DNA of 64,000 nt from Nitrobacter hamburgensis X14. GTDB taxonomy: Bacteria; Pseudomonadota; Alphaproteobacteria; Rhizobiales; Xanthobacteraceae. The stretch is taken from positions 1,102,001 through 1,166,000 of the forward strand of contig NC_007964.1 of NCBI RefSeq assembly GCF_000013885.1, in the 5' to 3' direction. A program made the translations under genes and the position numbers. A model generated the notes under the pieces. The model made no database searches, had not been told where the DNA came from, and worked only from the letters and a program-made list of their open reading frames with translations. Positions 55,541-64,000 of this stretch are shown here, piece by piece (the first letter of the stretch is position 1; the number at the start of each line of letters is the position of its first letter).

Positions 55541-57877
55541 GTGGCAAACATCAATCGACGGATCGCGGAAGAACTCGGCGTTCGCGAGCAGCAAGTCGAA
55601 GCGACGGTAGCGTTGCTCGACGGTGGCGCAACTGTTCCTTTCGTCGCCCGTTACCGCAAGGAAATCACGGGTTCGCTGGATGACGCTCAATTGCGGACGC
55701 TGGAAGAACGTTTGAATTATTTGCGCGAACTTGAAGACCGTCGTGTCACGATTCTCAATTCTGTTCGCGAACAGGGCAAGCTCGACGCCGCACTGGAAGC
55801 GGCGATCCTCGCTGCCGACAGCAAGGGGCGTCTGGAGGACATTTACCTTCCGTTCAAGCCGAAGCGCCGTACCAAAGCTGAGATCGCCAAAGAGCGCGGG
55901 CTGGAGCCGTTGGCTCACTTGCTGCTGGCCGAACCGCAGAATGATCCAAAGACGGTAGCAGAGCCGTTCGTCAACGCCGAAAAGTCGATCGCCGATGTCG
56001 CGGCTGCGCTCGACGGCGCCCGCGCTATCCTGGTGGAACATTTCGCGGAAGATGCCGACCTGATTGGCGCGCTGCGAGAACAGATGTGGTCGAACGGTCT
56101 GATGGCGTCCACCGTGCGTTCCGGCAAGAAGACCGAGGGCGAAAAGTTCAAGGACTATTTCGATTTTAGCGAGCCGCTCACCAAGTTGCCGTCGCATCGC
56201 ATCCTCGCAATGTTTCGCGGTGAGAAAGAGGATATCCTCGACCTTCAAATGTTGCCCGAACCAGTTTCCGCTACGCCGGCCCCGGTCAGCCCCTGCGAAT
56301 TGAAGATCATGCGGCGTTTCGCGATTTCCGATCGTGGCCGGGCCGGCGACAAGTGGCTAATAGAAACGGTGCGCTGGGCCTGGCGGACCAAGATCCAGGT
56401 TCATCTCAATGTTGATTTGCGGATGCGACTGTGGAACGCGGCCGAGCAGGAGGCGGTACGCGTGTTCGCGTCGAATTTGCGCGACCTCCTGCTGGCGGCG
56501 CCGGCGGGCGCGCGCGTAACCATGGGTCTCGACCCCGGATTCCGCACCGGCGTCAAGGTCGCTGTTGTCGATGCGACCGGCAAGGTGGTGGCGACCACGG
56601 CCGTCTATCCGCACGAGCCTCAGCGGCAATGGGATGCCACGCTCGCCACGCTCGGCAAGCTCGCCGTTCAACATCGCGTCGACTTGATCGCGATCGGCAA
56701 CGGCACGGCGTCGCGCGAGACCGACAGGCTCGCTATGGATCTGGTAAAACTCCTGCCCGATATGAAGATGTCGAAGATCGTGGTGTCGGAGGCCGGCGCT
56801 TCGGTTTATTCGGCGTCGGCCTTTGCGTCCGAGGAACTGCCCGAACTCGACGTCACGCTGCGCGGCGCGGTATCGATTGCTCGACGACTGCAAGATCCAT
56901 TGGCCGAACTGGTCAAGATCGATCCGAAGGCGATTGGGGTGGGACAATATCAGCATGACCTTGGCGAGAGTAAGCTGGCTCGCTCCCTCGATGCGGTGGT
57001 TGAGGATTGTGTTAACGCGGTCGGAGTGGATGCCAACACGGCGTCTGCGCCGCTTCTGGCACGCGTATCAGGGATCGGCGCGGGGTTGGCGCAAACCATT
57101 GTCCAACACCGTGACGACAATGGGCCGTTCAAGACACGGAAGGGGCTGAAGCAGGTGCCCCGGCTGGGGCCGAAAGCGTTCGAGCAATGCGCAGGTTTCT
57201 TGCGGATCACCGGCGGCGACGACCCGCTCGATGCCTCGGGAGTCCATCCGGAGGCTTACCCCGTCGTGCGCAAAATTCTTGCTGCAACCAGGAGCGACAT
57301 CAAGGCGCTGATCGGAAACGTGGATATCCTGCGTCAGGTCAAGCCGCAGAACTTCGTTGACGACACCTTCGGTTTGCCGACCGTGGTCGACATTCTGCGC
57401 GAGCTGGAAAAACCCGGTCGCGATCCGCGCCCGGCCTTCAAGGCTGCGGTGTTCAAAGAGGGAATCGAGACACTCAAGGATGTTAAACCCGGTATGATCC
57501 TCGAAGGTGCCGTAACCAACGTGGCGGCGTTCGGCGCCTTCGTCGATATCGGTGTCCATCAAGATGGCCTGATCCACATTTCGGCGATGTCGAAGTCCTT
57601 TGTCAAAGACCCGCGCGCGGTCGTAAAGTCGGGTGACGTCGTCAAGGTGAAGGTATTGGAGGTGGATGTCGCCCGTAAGCGGATCGCATTGACGCTCCGT
57701 CTCGATGACGAACTCGGCGGCAAGAGCGAGCGTGCGGCGCAAGGCCTCCCACGAGACAAAACCCGCCCGATGACATCGCCGCCGGCCAGGCCGCATCAGC
57801 AGTCCGGCGGCGGAGCGCTTGCTGAAGCCCTGCGGCGCGCGACCGAGAAGAGCGGAAGCGGCAAGACTAAGTCATAG
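55541..57877 (+). CDS. tex: Tex-family RNA-binding transcription accessory protein
   Basis: 778 residues from a GTG at 55541. Tex N-domain ([40 protein letters not shown]), YqgF-like RNase H fold ([20 protein letters not shown]), tandem helix-hairpin-helix ([17 protein letters not shown] and [18 protein letters not shown]) and a C-terminal S1 RNA-binding domain ([20 protein letters not shown]). Normal length for the family. It acts at RNA polymerase/ribosome interface in transcript processing and stress tolerance. Its TAG stop is the first base triplet of the dispersed repeat. Confidence 0.95.
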   Translation: MANINRRIAEELGVREQQVEATVALLDGGATVPFVARYRKEITGSLDDAQLRTLEERLNYLRELEDRRVTILNSVREQGKLDAALEAAILAADSKGRLEDIYLPFKPKRRTKAEIAKERGLEPLAHLLLAEPQNDPKTVAEPFVNAEKSIADVAAALDGARAILVEHFAEDADLIGALREQMWSNGLMASTVRSGKKTEGEKFKDYFDFSEPLTKLPSHRILAMFRGEKEDILDLQMLPEPVSATPAPVSPCELKIMRRFAISDRGRAGDKWLIETVRWAWRTKIQVHLNVDLRMRLWNAAEQEAVRVFASNLRDLLLAAPAGARVTMGLDPGFRTGVKVAVVDATGKVVATTAVYPHEPQRQWDATLATLGKLAVQHRVDLIAIGNGTASRETDRLAMDLVKLLPDMKMSKIVVSEAGASVYSASAFASEELPELDVTLRGAVSIARRLQDPLAELVKIDPKAIGVGQYQHDLGESKLARSLDAVVEDCVNAVGVDANTASAPLLARVSGIGAGLAQTIVQHRDDNGPFKTRKGLKQVPRLGPKAFEQCAGFLRITGGDDPLDASGVHPEAYPVVRKILAATRSDIKALIGNVDILRQVKPQNFVDDTFGLPTVVDILRELEKPGRDPRPAFKAAVFKEGIETLKDVKPGMILEGAVTNVAAFGAFVDIGVHQDGLIHISAMSKSFVKDPRAVVKSGDVVKVKVLEVDVARKRIALTLRLDDELGGKSERAAQGLPRDKTRPMTSPPARPHQQSGGGALAEALRRATEKSGSGKTKS

Positions 57878-58001
57878 AACCCCGCTTCTGATGGAGTTAG
57901 AAGCGGTGCTTTATGATTTTGATTTAGCGCGTTTTCTTCACGCGAACAGGTATCCATCCTCGGGTCAAGCCTAAGGAGATGCTCGGCTCGAAAGCGCTCT
58001 G
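57875..58001. repeat. Dispersed repeat, long copy
   Basis: TAGAACCCCGCTTCTG hairpin part followed by TATGATTTTGATTTAGCGCG ... ending GGCTCGAAAGCGCTCTG. Same orientation as 52637-52779. It begins at the tex stop codon. Confidence 0.85.
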
Positions 58002-58125
58002 TCGCCGGTTCCCCTGCCTTACACTTTTCATCTTGCCGCCTTGCTGAGGCCAAAGCGCAGAGCCTCCTTCTCGACATGCAGACCCGGCCGAACCCCGGCC
58101 GCGCAGCAAGCAACTTGGGGCTCCA

Positions 58126-59046
58126 ATGTTATTCAGATCACGACCGGCTGGTTCTCAGGCCGATCCGCACGACGCTATCGTCGCGCAGCTTCGCGACCTG
58201 GCGCCACGCATCGCACATGATCCGTCTGAAAATAAAGAGACGTCTCCATCGACGGAGACGTCTCAGCCGATCGACGAATCATTGTTGCAGGTTGCGCCGT
58301 CGAACGACAACGCCGACGCGCACGTCAATACAATGCCGCGCGCACGGTCTCATCGCGGTATCTTCAAAGTGCTGTTGGCCATCTGTGCCGGCATTGCCGC
58401 AACGACGGCCTGGCACTCCTACGGTGAAGAGGCCAAACAGAGGCTTTCGCGCCTTATGCCACTGCCGCAAATTCTAATGGAGACTTTCGCCTCCCCACAA
58501 GGCGCCAACTTAACTGAAGCGCAGGACACGGCGGCTCAAGCGGCCATGCCTCAGCCAACTGCCGAAGCGGAACCCGCGCAAGACGCCGCGACGGTCGCAC
58601 CCCAGCCGTTAACACCATCGACGGATCCAGTTACGGCGCCGACGCAACCTCCACCAGCTCAAGCCGCGCTTCCGGCCGAAACTGCACAGTCGCTTGAGGC
58701 AATGGCGAACGACATCGCCGCGCTGAAGCAGGCGGTCGAGGAGTTGAAAGCCAGCCAGCAGCAACTGCACCGAGAGATCGCAACGGCCGCAGAGCGCGAA
58801 GCGCACCCCAAGCCTGTGCAACACCGGGCAACGCCTGTTCCGCCACGGCGACAACGCACCTCGCCTCAAGCGGCAGTTCCACACAGTCCTTCCGTTCCGC
58901 CCCCGCCGGCGACTGAAAGGCGGATACACCCGCAAGGACCGATACAACACGACGCCTACATTCCGGCGCAGCCGCCCGGATCGGCCCGACTTCCGCCGCA
59001 GCCTGGCGACAACAGCGCTCCGCGGCCGCCGATGCCGTTGCAGTAA
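58126..59046 (+). CDS. Pro/Ala/Gln-rich single-span protein
   Basis: 306 residues. A polar N-terminus (1-75), one transmembrane helix (IFKVLLAICAGIAATTAWHS, about 78-97), a Pro/Ala-rich linker, a coiled coil (ETAQSLEAMANDIAALKQAV to about residue 225, with LKASQQQLHREIATA) and a Pro/Arg/Gln-rich tail. This architecture is common in Bradyrhizobium relatives as a hypothetical protein. It resembles an inner-membrane protein with a periplasmic coiled coil and disordered tail. An exact 11-bp inverted repeat lies inside the coding sequence (58237-58264). Confidence 0.75.
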   Translation: MLFRSRPAGSQADPHDAIVAQLRDLAPRIAHDPSENKETSPSTETSQPIDESLLQVAPSNDNADAHVNTMPRARSHRGIFKVLLAICAGIAATTAWHSYGEEAKQRLSRLMPLPQILMETFASPQGANLTEAQDTAAQAAMPQPTAEAEPAQDAATVAPQPLTPSTDPVTAPTQPPPAQAALPAETAQSLEAMANDIAALKQAVEELKASQQQLHREIATAAEREAHPKPVQHRATPVPPRRQRTSPQAAVPHSPSVPPPPATERRIHPQGPIQHDAYIPAQPPGSARLPPQPGDNSAPRPPMPLQ

Positions 59047-59174
59047 CGACGCAAGCGAAACGGTCATTACGTACGGCATTCGTTATCGTTCGGATTGGTG
59101 TTGGTGGCCCCCATGGAACATGTGGGCCGGGATCGCGTTATCGCCTGTTCTTCCAGACTAGCGGGGGTATCGGC

Positions 59175-59681
59175 ATGGCCCGGTCAAACACCGCTCCGGC
59201 AACCGTTTCGCTTCCCGGCCTGATCAGCATTGAACTGACCGTCAACGGCGCCAAGGTAAAGCTCGATATTGCTCCCTGGACAACGTTGCTCGATGCTTTG
59301 CGAGATCGTCTTGGCCTGACGGGGACCAAGAAAGGCTGCGACCATGGCCAATGCGGTGCCTGTACGGTGCTGGTGGACGGCCGACGGATCAATTCCTGCC
59401 TGACGCTTGCGGTGATGAAAGGCGGCGCCGAGGTGACCACCATCGAGGGTCTTGCGACCGATGGCGTCCTCCATCCGGTGCAGCAGGCCTTCATTGATCA
59501 CGATGCGCTCCAGTGCGGTTACTGCACGCCGGGCCAGATCTGCTCCGCGGTCGGCCTGATCGCCGAAGGCAAGGCGAAGACACCCGATGACATTCGGGAG
59601 ATGATGAGCGGAAATATCTGCCGCTGTGCGGCTTATCCGAACATCGTCGCTGCGATTGCGCAGGCCATGGATGCGTCATGA
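59175..59681 (+). CDS. paoA: Aldehyde oxidase 2Fe-2S subunit (PaoA-like)
   Basis: 168 residues. Plant-type [2Fe-2S] ligands [20 protein letters not shown] with a downstream Cys, then the helical second cluster [12 protein letters not shown] and [13 protein letters not shown]. Passes electrons from the molybdenum subunit towards FAD. It matches E. coli PaoA (YagT) from LTVNG onward but lacks its N-terminal Tat signal; a twin-Arg motif is found on the large subunit instead. First gene of paoABC; overlaps paoB by four bases. Confidence 0.92.
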   Translation: MARSNTAPATVSLPGLISIELTVNGAKVKLDIAPWTTLLDALRDRLGLTGTKKGCDHGQCGACTVLVDGRRINSCLTLAVMKGGAEVTTIEGLATDGVLHPVQQAFIDHDALQCGYCTPGQICSAVGLIAEGKAKTPDDIREMMSGNICRCAAYPNIVAAIAQAMDAS

Positions 59682-60694
59682 ACAATTTCCAGTACTCGCG
59701 CGCAACCGACGTTGCTGACGCCCTGAGTCAGATCGCGGCCGATGCCTCGGCAAAGTTCATTGCCGGCGGCACCAATCTCGTCGACCTGATGAAATACGAC
59801 GTCGAGCGCCCCGGCCGGCTGATCGACATTTCGCACCTTCCGCTAGCCAAGGTCGAGGAAACGACCGGCGGCGGTCTGCGCATCGGCGCACTGGTGCCGA
59901 ATTCCGACCTCGCCTGGCATCCACTGGTGATGGAACGCTATCCGCTGCTGTCGAGCGCCATCCTCGCCGGCGCCTCGGCCCAACTGCGCAACATGGCGTC
60001 CACCGGCGGCAACCTGCTGCAGCGGACCCGATGCTTCTATTTCTATGATGTCGCGACACCATGCAACAAGCGCGAGCCCGGTTCCGGCTGTTCGGCAAAA
60101 GACGGTATCAACCGGATCAACGCCATCCTCGGCACCAGCGATGCCTGCATCGCCACCCATCCCTCCGACATGTGCGTCGCGCTGGCGGCGCTCGATGCCA
60201 AGGTGCATATCGCCGGCCCCGACGGTGAGCGCGCCATTGCCATGGCGGATTTCCATCGCCTGCCCGGCGACACGCCACAGCGTGATACCAATCTCGATCC
60301 GAAAGAAATCATCACGGCCATCGAACTGCCAGCGCAGCGCTTCAACAAGCACTACACCTATCTGAAGATCCGGGATCGTTTGTCCTATGCCTTCGCGCTG
60401 GTCTCGGTCGCGGCCGCGCTCGAGATCGATAGCGGCACAATCCACGATGCGCGGCTGGCGCTCGGCGGTGTGGCCCACAAGCCGTGGCGGAATCCGGAAG
60501 CCGAAGCAGCCTTGATCGGACAGCCCGCCACTCACGACACCTTCGCTCGCGCGGCCGACATCGTTCTGCACGAGGCTAAGGGTTTCGGCCACAATACCTT
60601 CAAGATCGACCTCGCTCGGCGCGTCATCGTTCGCGGGTTGACGCAAGCCGCGAACGGCACACCGCAATCGCAATCTAATAAGACAATCGCATGA
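59678..60694 (+). CDS. paoB: Aldehyde oxidase FAD subunit (PaoB-like)
   Basis: 338 residues. FAD motif [14 protein letters not shown] and [12 protein letters not shown]. The Cys-rich insert ([20 protein letters not shown], then [13 protein letters not shown]) matches the [4Fe-4S] loop that sets PaoB apart from most xanthine oxidase FAD subunits. C-terminal CO-dehydrogenase flavoprotein domain ([17 protein letters not shown]). Starts on ATGA overlapping paoA. Confidence 0.93.
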   Translation: MNNFQYSRATDVADALSQIAADASAKFIAGGTNLVDLMKYDVERPGRLIDISHLPLAKVEETTGGGLRIGALVPNSDLAWHPLVMERYPLLSSAILAGASAQLRNMASTGGNLLQRTRCFYFYDVATPCNKREPGSGCSAKDGINRINAILGTSDACIATHPSDMCVALAALDAKVHIAGPDGERAIAMADFHRLPGDTPQRDTNLDPKEIITAIELPAQRFNKHYTYLKIRDRLSYAFALVSVAAALEIDSGTIHDARLALGGVAHKPWRNPEAEAALIGQPATHDTFARAADIVLHEAKGFGHNTFKIDLARRVIVRGLTQAANGTPQSQSNKTIA

Positions 60695-60701
60695 GCTGGT
60701 T

Positions 60702-63065
60702 ATGGCGCGCTTCACCCGATCCGGTTCTTACGACACTAATGGCATCAGCCGCCGCAGTGTGCTGGAAGGCGCCGTCGCTGTCGGCGCCATGGGATACGGA
60801 TTAGGCGGAAGCACAGCGGCGCCGCTGACGCCAGGAACCAATCAAGCGAGCAAAACCATGACGTCTTATATCGGTACAGCCACGCCCCGCGTCGATGGGC
60901 GCGACAAGGTCACCGGCGCCGCACGCTACGCCGGTGAGCACGGCGCACCCGACCTTGTGCATGGCAGCGTGGTCACCTCGACCATCGCCAAAGGTCGGAT
61001 CAGGCGGATCGATACCAGCGAAGCTGCGAAGGTCGATGGCGTCATCGCCGTCCTCACCCACGAGAATCGGCCGCCGATGGCAAATAACGACAAGGCCTAC
61101 AAGGACGACGTCGCACCCGAGCAAGGCTCACCCTATCGTCCGCTCTACGACGGCGAGATCAGGTTTAACGGCCAGCCGGTCGCGCTGGTGCTGGCAGAGG
61201 ATTTCGAGACCGCAACCTTTGCCGCCTCCCTCGTCCGCGTCGAATATGACGAGCAGCCACACATCACCGATATCGAACGGCAGCGGGGCAACGCGGTTCC
61301 GCTCGATGCGCCGGCCAAACCTCGCGGCGATGCCGCGCAAGCCTTTGCGGCTTCGGATATCCGGCATGATGCCGAATACTATGTGCCGGTCGAGCATCAC
61401 AATCCAATGGAGTTGTTTGCCTCAACAGCGGTGTGGCGCGACGGCAAGCTCACGGTCTACGACAAAACCCAGGGCGTGCAGAACGTTCAGCGCTATCTAT
61501 GCGGCGTGTTCGAGGCCAGGTCCGACGAAATCCAGGTGATGTCGCCCTATATGGGCGGCGGCTTTGGTTCCGGCCTGCGACCGCAGTTTCAGGTCGTGCT
61601 GGCCGTGCTCGGCGCCCGTGCGCTCAAACGCTCGGTTCGCGTCGTGCTGACGCGACAGCAGATGTACGAGGTTGGCTATCGCCCGGCGATGATCCAGCGC
61701 ATCCAGCTTGGCGCGAAGCCGGACGGCACGCTGAATGCGATCATCCATGATGCCACCACTACTACCTCGCAATATGAGGACTTCCACCGCAACGAGACCA
61801 CATGGTCCGGCCTGCTCTACAAGAGCGAGACGGCAAGCTACGCGCACAAACTCGCGCATCTCGATCTGCCGACGTCGTGCGACATGCGCGCGCCAAGTGC
61901 TGCGACCGGTGTCTATGCGCTGGAAGCGGCGATGGACGAACTTGCGGTCGCACTGAAGATGGACCCGCTCGAACTGCGGCTGAAATGCTATTCCGATCGC
62001 GATCAGATCACCGGCTTGCCCTTCAGCAGCAAAAGCTTGCGCGAATGCTACAGCCAAGGCGCGGCGGCGTTCGGCTGGAACAAGCGCAATCTCGCACCAC
62101 GCTCGATGCGCGACGGTAACGACCTGATTGGCTGGGGCATGGCCACCGGCATCTGGGAAGCGCTGCAGGTCCCGATCACCGTGCGGATCACGTTGACGGC
62201 CAACGGCCACGCGGAAGTTGCGTGCGCGACATCCGATATCGGCACCGGCACCTATACGATCATGGCGCAGGTCGCCGCCGACATGCTCGGCCTGCCGATC
62301 GACAACGTCACCGTCAAGCTCGGCGACTCGACGCTGCCGCAATCCCCGGTTGAAGGAGGGTCATGGATTGCCGCGTCGGTCTCGAACGGCATCCTCACCA
62401 CCAGCAACGCTATCCGCGACGAACTGTTGCGGCAGGCGCAGACAATGCCGGATTCGCCGCTGAAGGGCGCGACGGCTGACGACGTGGCGCTGGCCGATGG
62501 CAGCATTATCTCCAAAAAGCCGCCGCGCAGCACGATTCCGATTGCGGACGTCATGCGGCACGCCGGCGTCGACCGTATCGCGCAGGAAAAGGCCACGCAG
62601 TTCCAGAACGACGGCAAACACGCTCACAACGCCCATTCGGCGATCTTCGCCGAGGTGAAGGTGGACGAGCAGTTGGGAGTGATACGCGTGACTCGCCTCG
62701 TCAGTGCGGTCGCTGCGGGACGCATCCTCAACCTCAAGACCGCGCGCAGTCAGGTAATGGGCGGCATGATCTGGGGCATCGGTATGGCGCTGCATGAGGA
62801 AACGCTGATCGACCACCGCTTCGGCCGGATCATGAATGCCAATATCGCCGAATATCATGTGCCGGTGAATGCCGACGTCCACGACGTCGAGGTGATCTTC
62901 GTCGACGAGCAGGACGACATCGTCAACCCGATGGGCATCAAGGGGTTGGGCGAGATTGGCATCGTCGGCGTTCCCGCGGCGATTGCCAACGCGGTCCATC
63001 ATGCCACAGGCAAACGGGTGCGAGATCTCCCGATCACTCTCGACAAGTTAACACGGGACACCTAG
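60702..63065 (+). CDS. paoC: Aldehyde oxidase molybdenum subunit (PaoC-like)
   Basis: 787 residues of the xanthine oxidase family, binding a molybdenum dinucleotide cofactor and hydroxylating aromatic aldehydes to acids. Seen: RVDGRDKVTGAARYAGE, GGGFGSGLRPQFQ, ATSDIGTGTYTIMAQ, EGGSWIAA and KGLGEIG with the catalytic Glu751. Residues 1-50 form an extra N-terminus with ISRRSVLEGAVAVGAMGYGL, a twin-arginine-like motif, and the homologous part begins only at MTSYIGTA (residue 53). It may thus carry the export signal for the whole complex. An internal start at 60858 would give a cytoplasmic enzyme. Confidence 0.93.
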   Translation: MARFTRSGSYDTNGISRRSVLEGAVAVGAMGYGLGGSTAAPLTPGTNQASKTMTSYIGTATPRVDGRDKVTGAARYAGEHGAPDLVHGSVVTSTIAKGRIRRIDTSEAAKVDGVIAVLTHENRPPMANNDKAYKDDVAPEQGSPYRPLYDGEIRFNGQPVALVLAEDFETATFAASLVRVEYDEQPHITDIERQRGNAVPLDAPAKPRGDAAQAFAASDIRHDAEYYVPVEHHNPMELFASTAVWRDGKLTVYDKTQGVQNVQRYLCGVFEARSDEIQVMSPYMGGGFGSGLRPQFQVVLAVLGARALKRSVRVVLTRQQMYEVGYRPAMIQRIQLGAKPDGTLNAIIHDATTTTSQYEDFHRNETTWSGLLYKSETASYAHKLAHLDLPTSCDMRAPSAATGVYALEAAMDELAVALKMDPLELRLKCYSDRDQITGLPFSSKSLRECYSQGAAAFGWNKRNLAPRSMRDGNDLIGWGMATGIWEALQVPITVRITLTANGHAEVACATSDIGTGTYTIMAQVAADMLGLPIDNVTVKLGDSTLPQSPVEGGSWIAASVSNGILTTSNAIRDELLRQAQTMPDSPLKGATADDVALADGSIISKKPPRSTIPIADVMRHAGVDRIAQEKATQFQNDGKHAHNAHSAIFAEVKVDEQLGVIRVTRLVSAVAAGRILNLKTARSQVMGGMIWGIGMALHEETLIDHRFGRIMNANIAEYHVPVNADVHDVEVIFVDEQDDIVNPMGIKGLGEIGIVGVPAAIANAVHHATGKRVRDLPITLDKLTRDT

Positions 63066-63107
63066 CTTGTGTGATCGAAGGCCCGCTCCGGGCCGGAGGA
63101 CTGAACC

Positions 63108-63239
63108 ATGGCAAAAGGCGAGCAACGCGGAAACCGCGAAACCAAGAAGCCGAAGAAGGAAAAGCCGAAAGTGATTGCGGCGGCTCCAAGCATGAAGGGC
63201 CTTATGCAATCGGAAGCGGAAAAGTCTCGCAAGAAGTAG
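63108..63239 (+). CDS. 43-residue basic protein
   Basis: GGAGGA seven bases before the ATG. MAKGEQRGNRETKKPKKEKP, then KVIAAAPSMKGLMQSEAEKS and RKK. Very Lys-rich, probably disordered; a common short protein in Bradyrhizobium relatives. A GGCCCG-CTC-CGGGCC hairpin (63080-63094) lies between the paoC stop and its ribosome site. Confidence 0.6.
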   Translation: MAKGEQRGNRETKKPKKEKPKVIAAAPSMKGLMQSEAEKSRKK

Positions 63240-63371
63240 CGAGATGACCGATACGCCGCGCCGGCCCAACACTCGGCGCTGCACTCGGACTGCTTTCGGA
63301 AGACGGACAATACCGTCTCGCCGTCCACCAAACCGGGCGCAGCGATCTTGCGCCCTAACGGCATGCTCCGC

Positions 63372-64000
63372 TCAGCACGTTCGCGAGGTCTCCTTCGCTG
63401 CGACGCCTGCCGAGCAGTTCTTCAAGCGCTCGATCATCCATCGCCCGGCTGGCCCCGGAGGCTCGCCTTCCCGATAGACTGCGAACATGGGCAGAGGCAG
63501 CCCTCCAGGCGGCGCCTCTTCAATCGAAAGCTCGACCAGCCGCCCTTTGGCAATATCCCTTGCCACGGTATGGAGGGGCATGCCTCCAAATCCCAGGCCA
63601 CTGATAAGGAAGGCATGCTTGGCAAAGAGGTCCGCCAGATGCCAGGTGGATGGCGACATCACGCCGATGGTGCGGCCTTCGGTGAGAGTGGATCGGTCCG
63701 TCAGGACAAGTTGCACATGCCGCGCTAACTCCTCCTTGGGGATGGTACCACGGTAGGATGCAAGAGGATGGCTCGCTGCGGCCACCATCATCAGTTTGAC
63801 GTCGAACAGGCGTTCCTTGATCAGACCGGGCGGAAGCGTCGGCAGAGAACCGACAACGCCGATGCTCGCTCGGCCATCCAGAACCGGCTGCACCGCGCCG
63901 CCCAACGCCTCGACATAAATGCGTAATGGCGTCGCAGGGAACTGGATACGAAATTCACGCGCCGCTTCGGCGATCACCTCTATCGGCAGAAACACGTCGA
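63372..64000 (-). CDS. LysR-family regulator, C-terminal part (cut by window)
   Basis: The 209 codons in the window cover the effector-binding domain: IEVIAEAAREFRIQFPATPL, GGAVQPVLDGRASIGVVGSL, then HPLASYRGTIPKEELARHVQ and ISGLGFGGMPLHTVARDI with KGRLVELSIEEAP. The helix-turn-helix half lies beyond position 64000. It converges on the pao operon and could regulate it, but the target is unknown. Confidence 0.85.
   Translation of the reverse strand, partial: DVFLPIEVIAEAAREFRIQFPATPLRIYVEALGGAVQPVLDGRASIGVVGSLPTLPPGLIKERLFDVKLMMVAAASHPLASYRGTIPKEELARHVQLVLTDRSTLTEGRTIGVMSPSTWHLADLFAKHAFLISGLGFGGMPLHTVARDIAKGRLVELSIEEAPPGGLPLPMFAVYREGEPPGPAGRWMIERLKNCSAGVAAKETSRTC

Overview
The window looks like chromosomal DNA from an alphaproteobacterium of the Bradyrhizobium/Rhodopseudomonas/Nitrobacter/Afipia group. 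This is inferred from high GC, a TamA/TamB pair, a fused MrpAB antiporter, an EcfG-type stress promoter, short basic proteins typical of that family, and a dispersed repeat with an RAGCGTTTTCGAGCGAAG-like end. No tRNA, rRNA or CRISPR array was seen.

Layout. 0-10 kb: a family 15 glucoamylase, a relic of an NsrR/Rrf2 regulator behind an intact palindromic operator, NADP-type glutamate dehydrogenase, an IS3-type transposase remnant, and a two-component system divergent from a DUF347 membrane protein with two mirrored direct-repeat operators between them. 10-24 kb: TamB with a frameshifted TamA, formamidopyrimidine-DNA glycosylase, and a complete mrp/pha cation/proton antiporter operon. 24.7-32.3 kb: a large autotransporter with Ig-like and IPT repeats, broken by a one-base shift, followed by three paralogous tail-collar (microcystin-dependent) proteins, a GNAT and a DUF6916 protein.

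32.6-41 kb is the most unusual part: one tight operon for an exported multicopper oxidase, a tyrosinase, a LodA-like cysteine tryptophylquinone oxidase, an unrecognised 138-residue protein and a LodB-like flavoprotein. It combines three redox-enzyme classes, two of them copper enzymes, with the maturation flavoprotein of the third. 42-46.6 kb follows with a probable copper-handling operon (DUF2946, TonB receptor, BNR-repeat protein, TlpA-like thioredoxin), which may supply copper to the oxidases.

46.8-64 kb: a FemAB-like acyltransferase, a CYTH-CHAD protein, an HtrA-like protease divergent from a catalytically dead paralogue plus LuxR regulator, small stress-type proteins (one behind a clear EcfG promoter), a YegD-like Hsp70, Tex, a paoABC-type molybdenum aldehyde oxidase operon, and the 3' part of a LysR gene cut by the window edge.

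Dispersed repeats recur at 0.02, 40.9, 52.6 and 57.9 kb, three of them fused to the 3' end of a gene. A 264-bp segment carrying an identical 61-residue protein occurs twice (10.2 and 41.0 kb) in direct orientation. Two long genes (tamA and the autotransporter) each carry an apparent single-base deletion.
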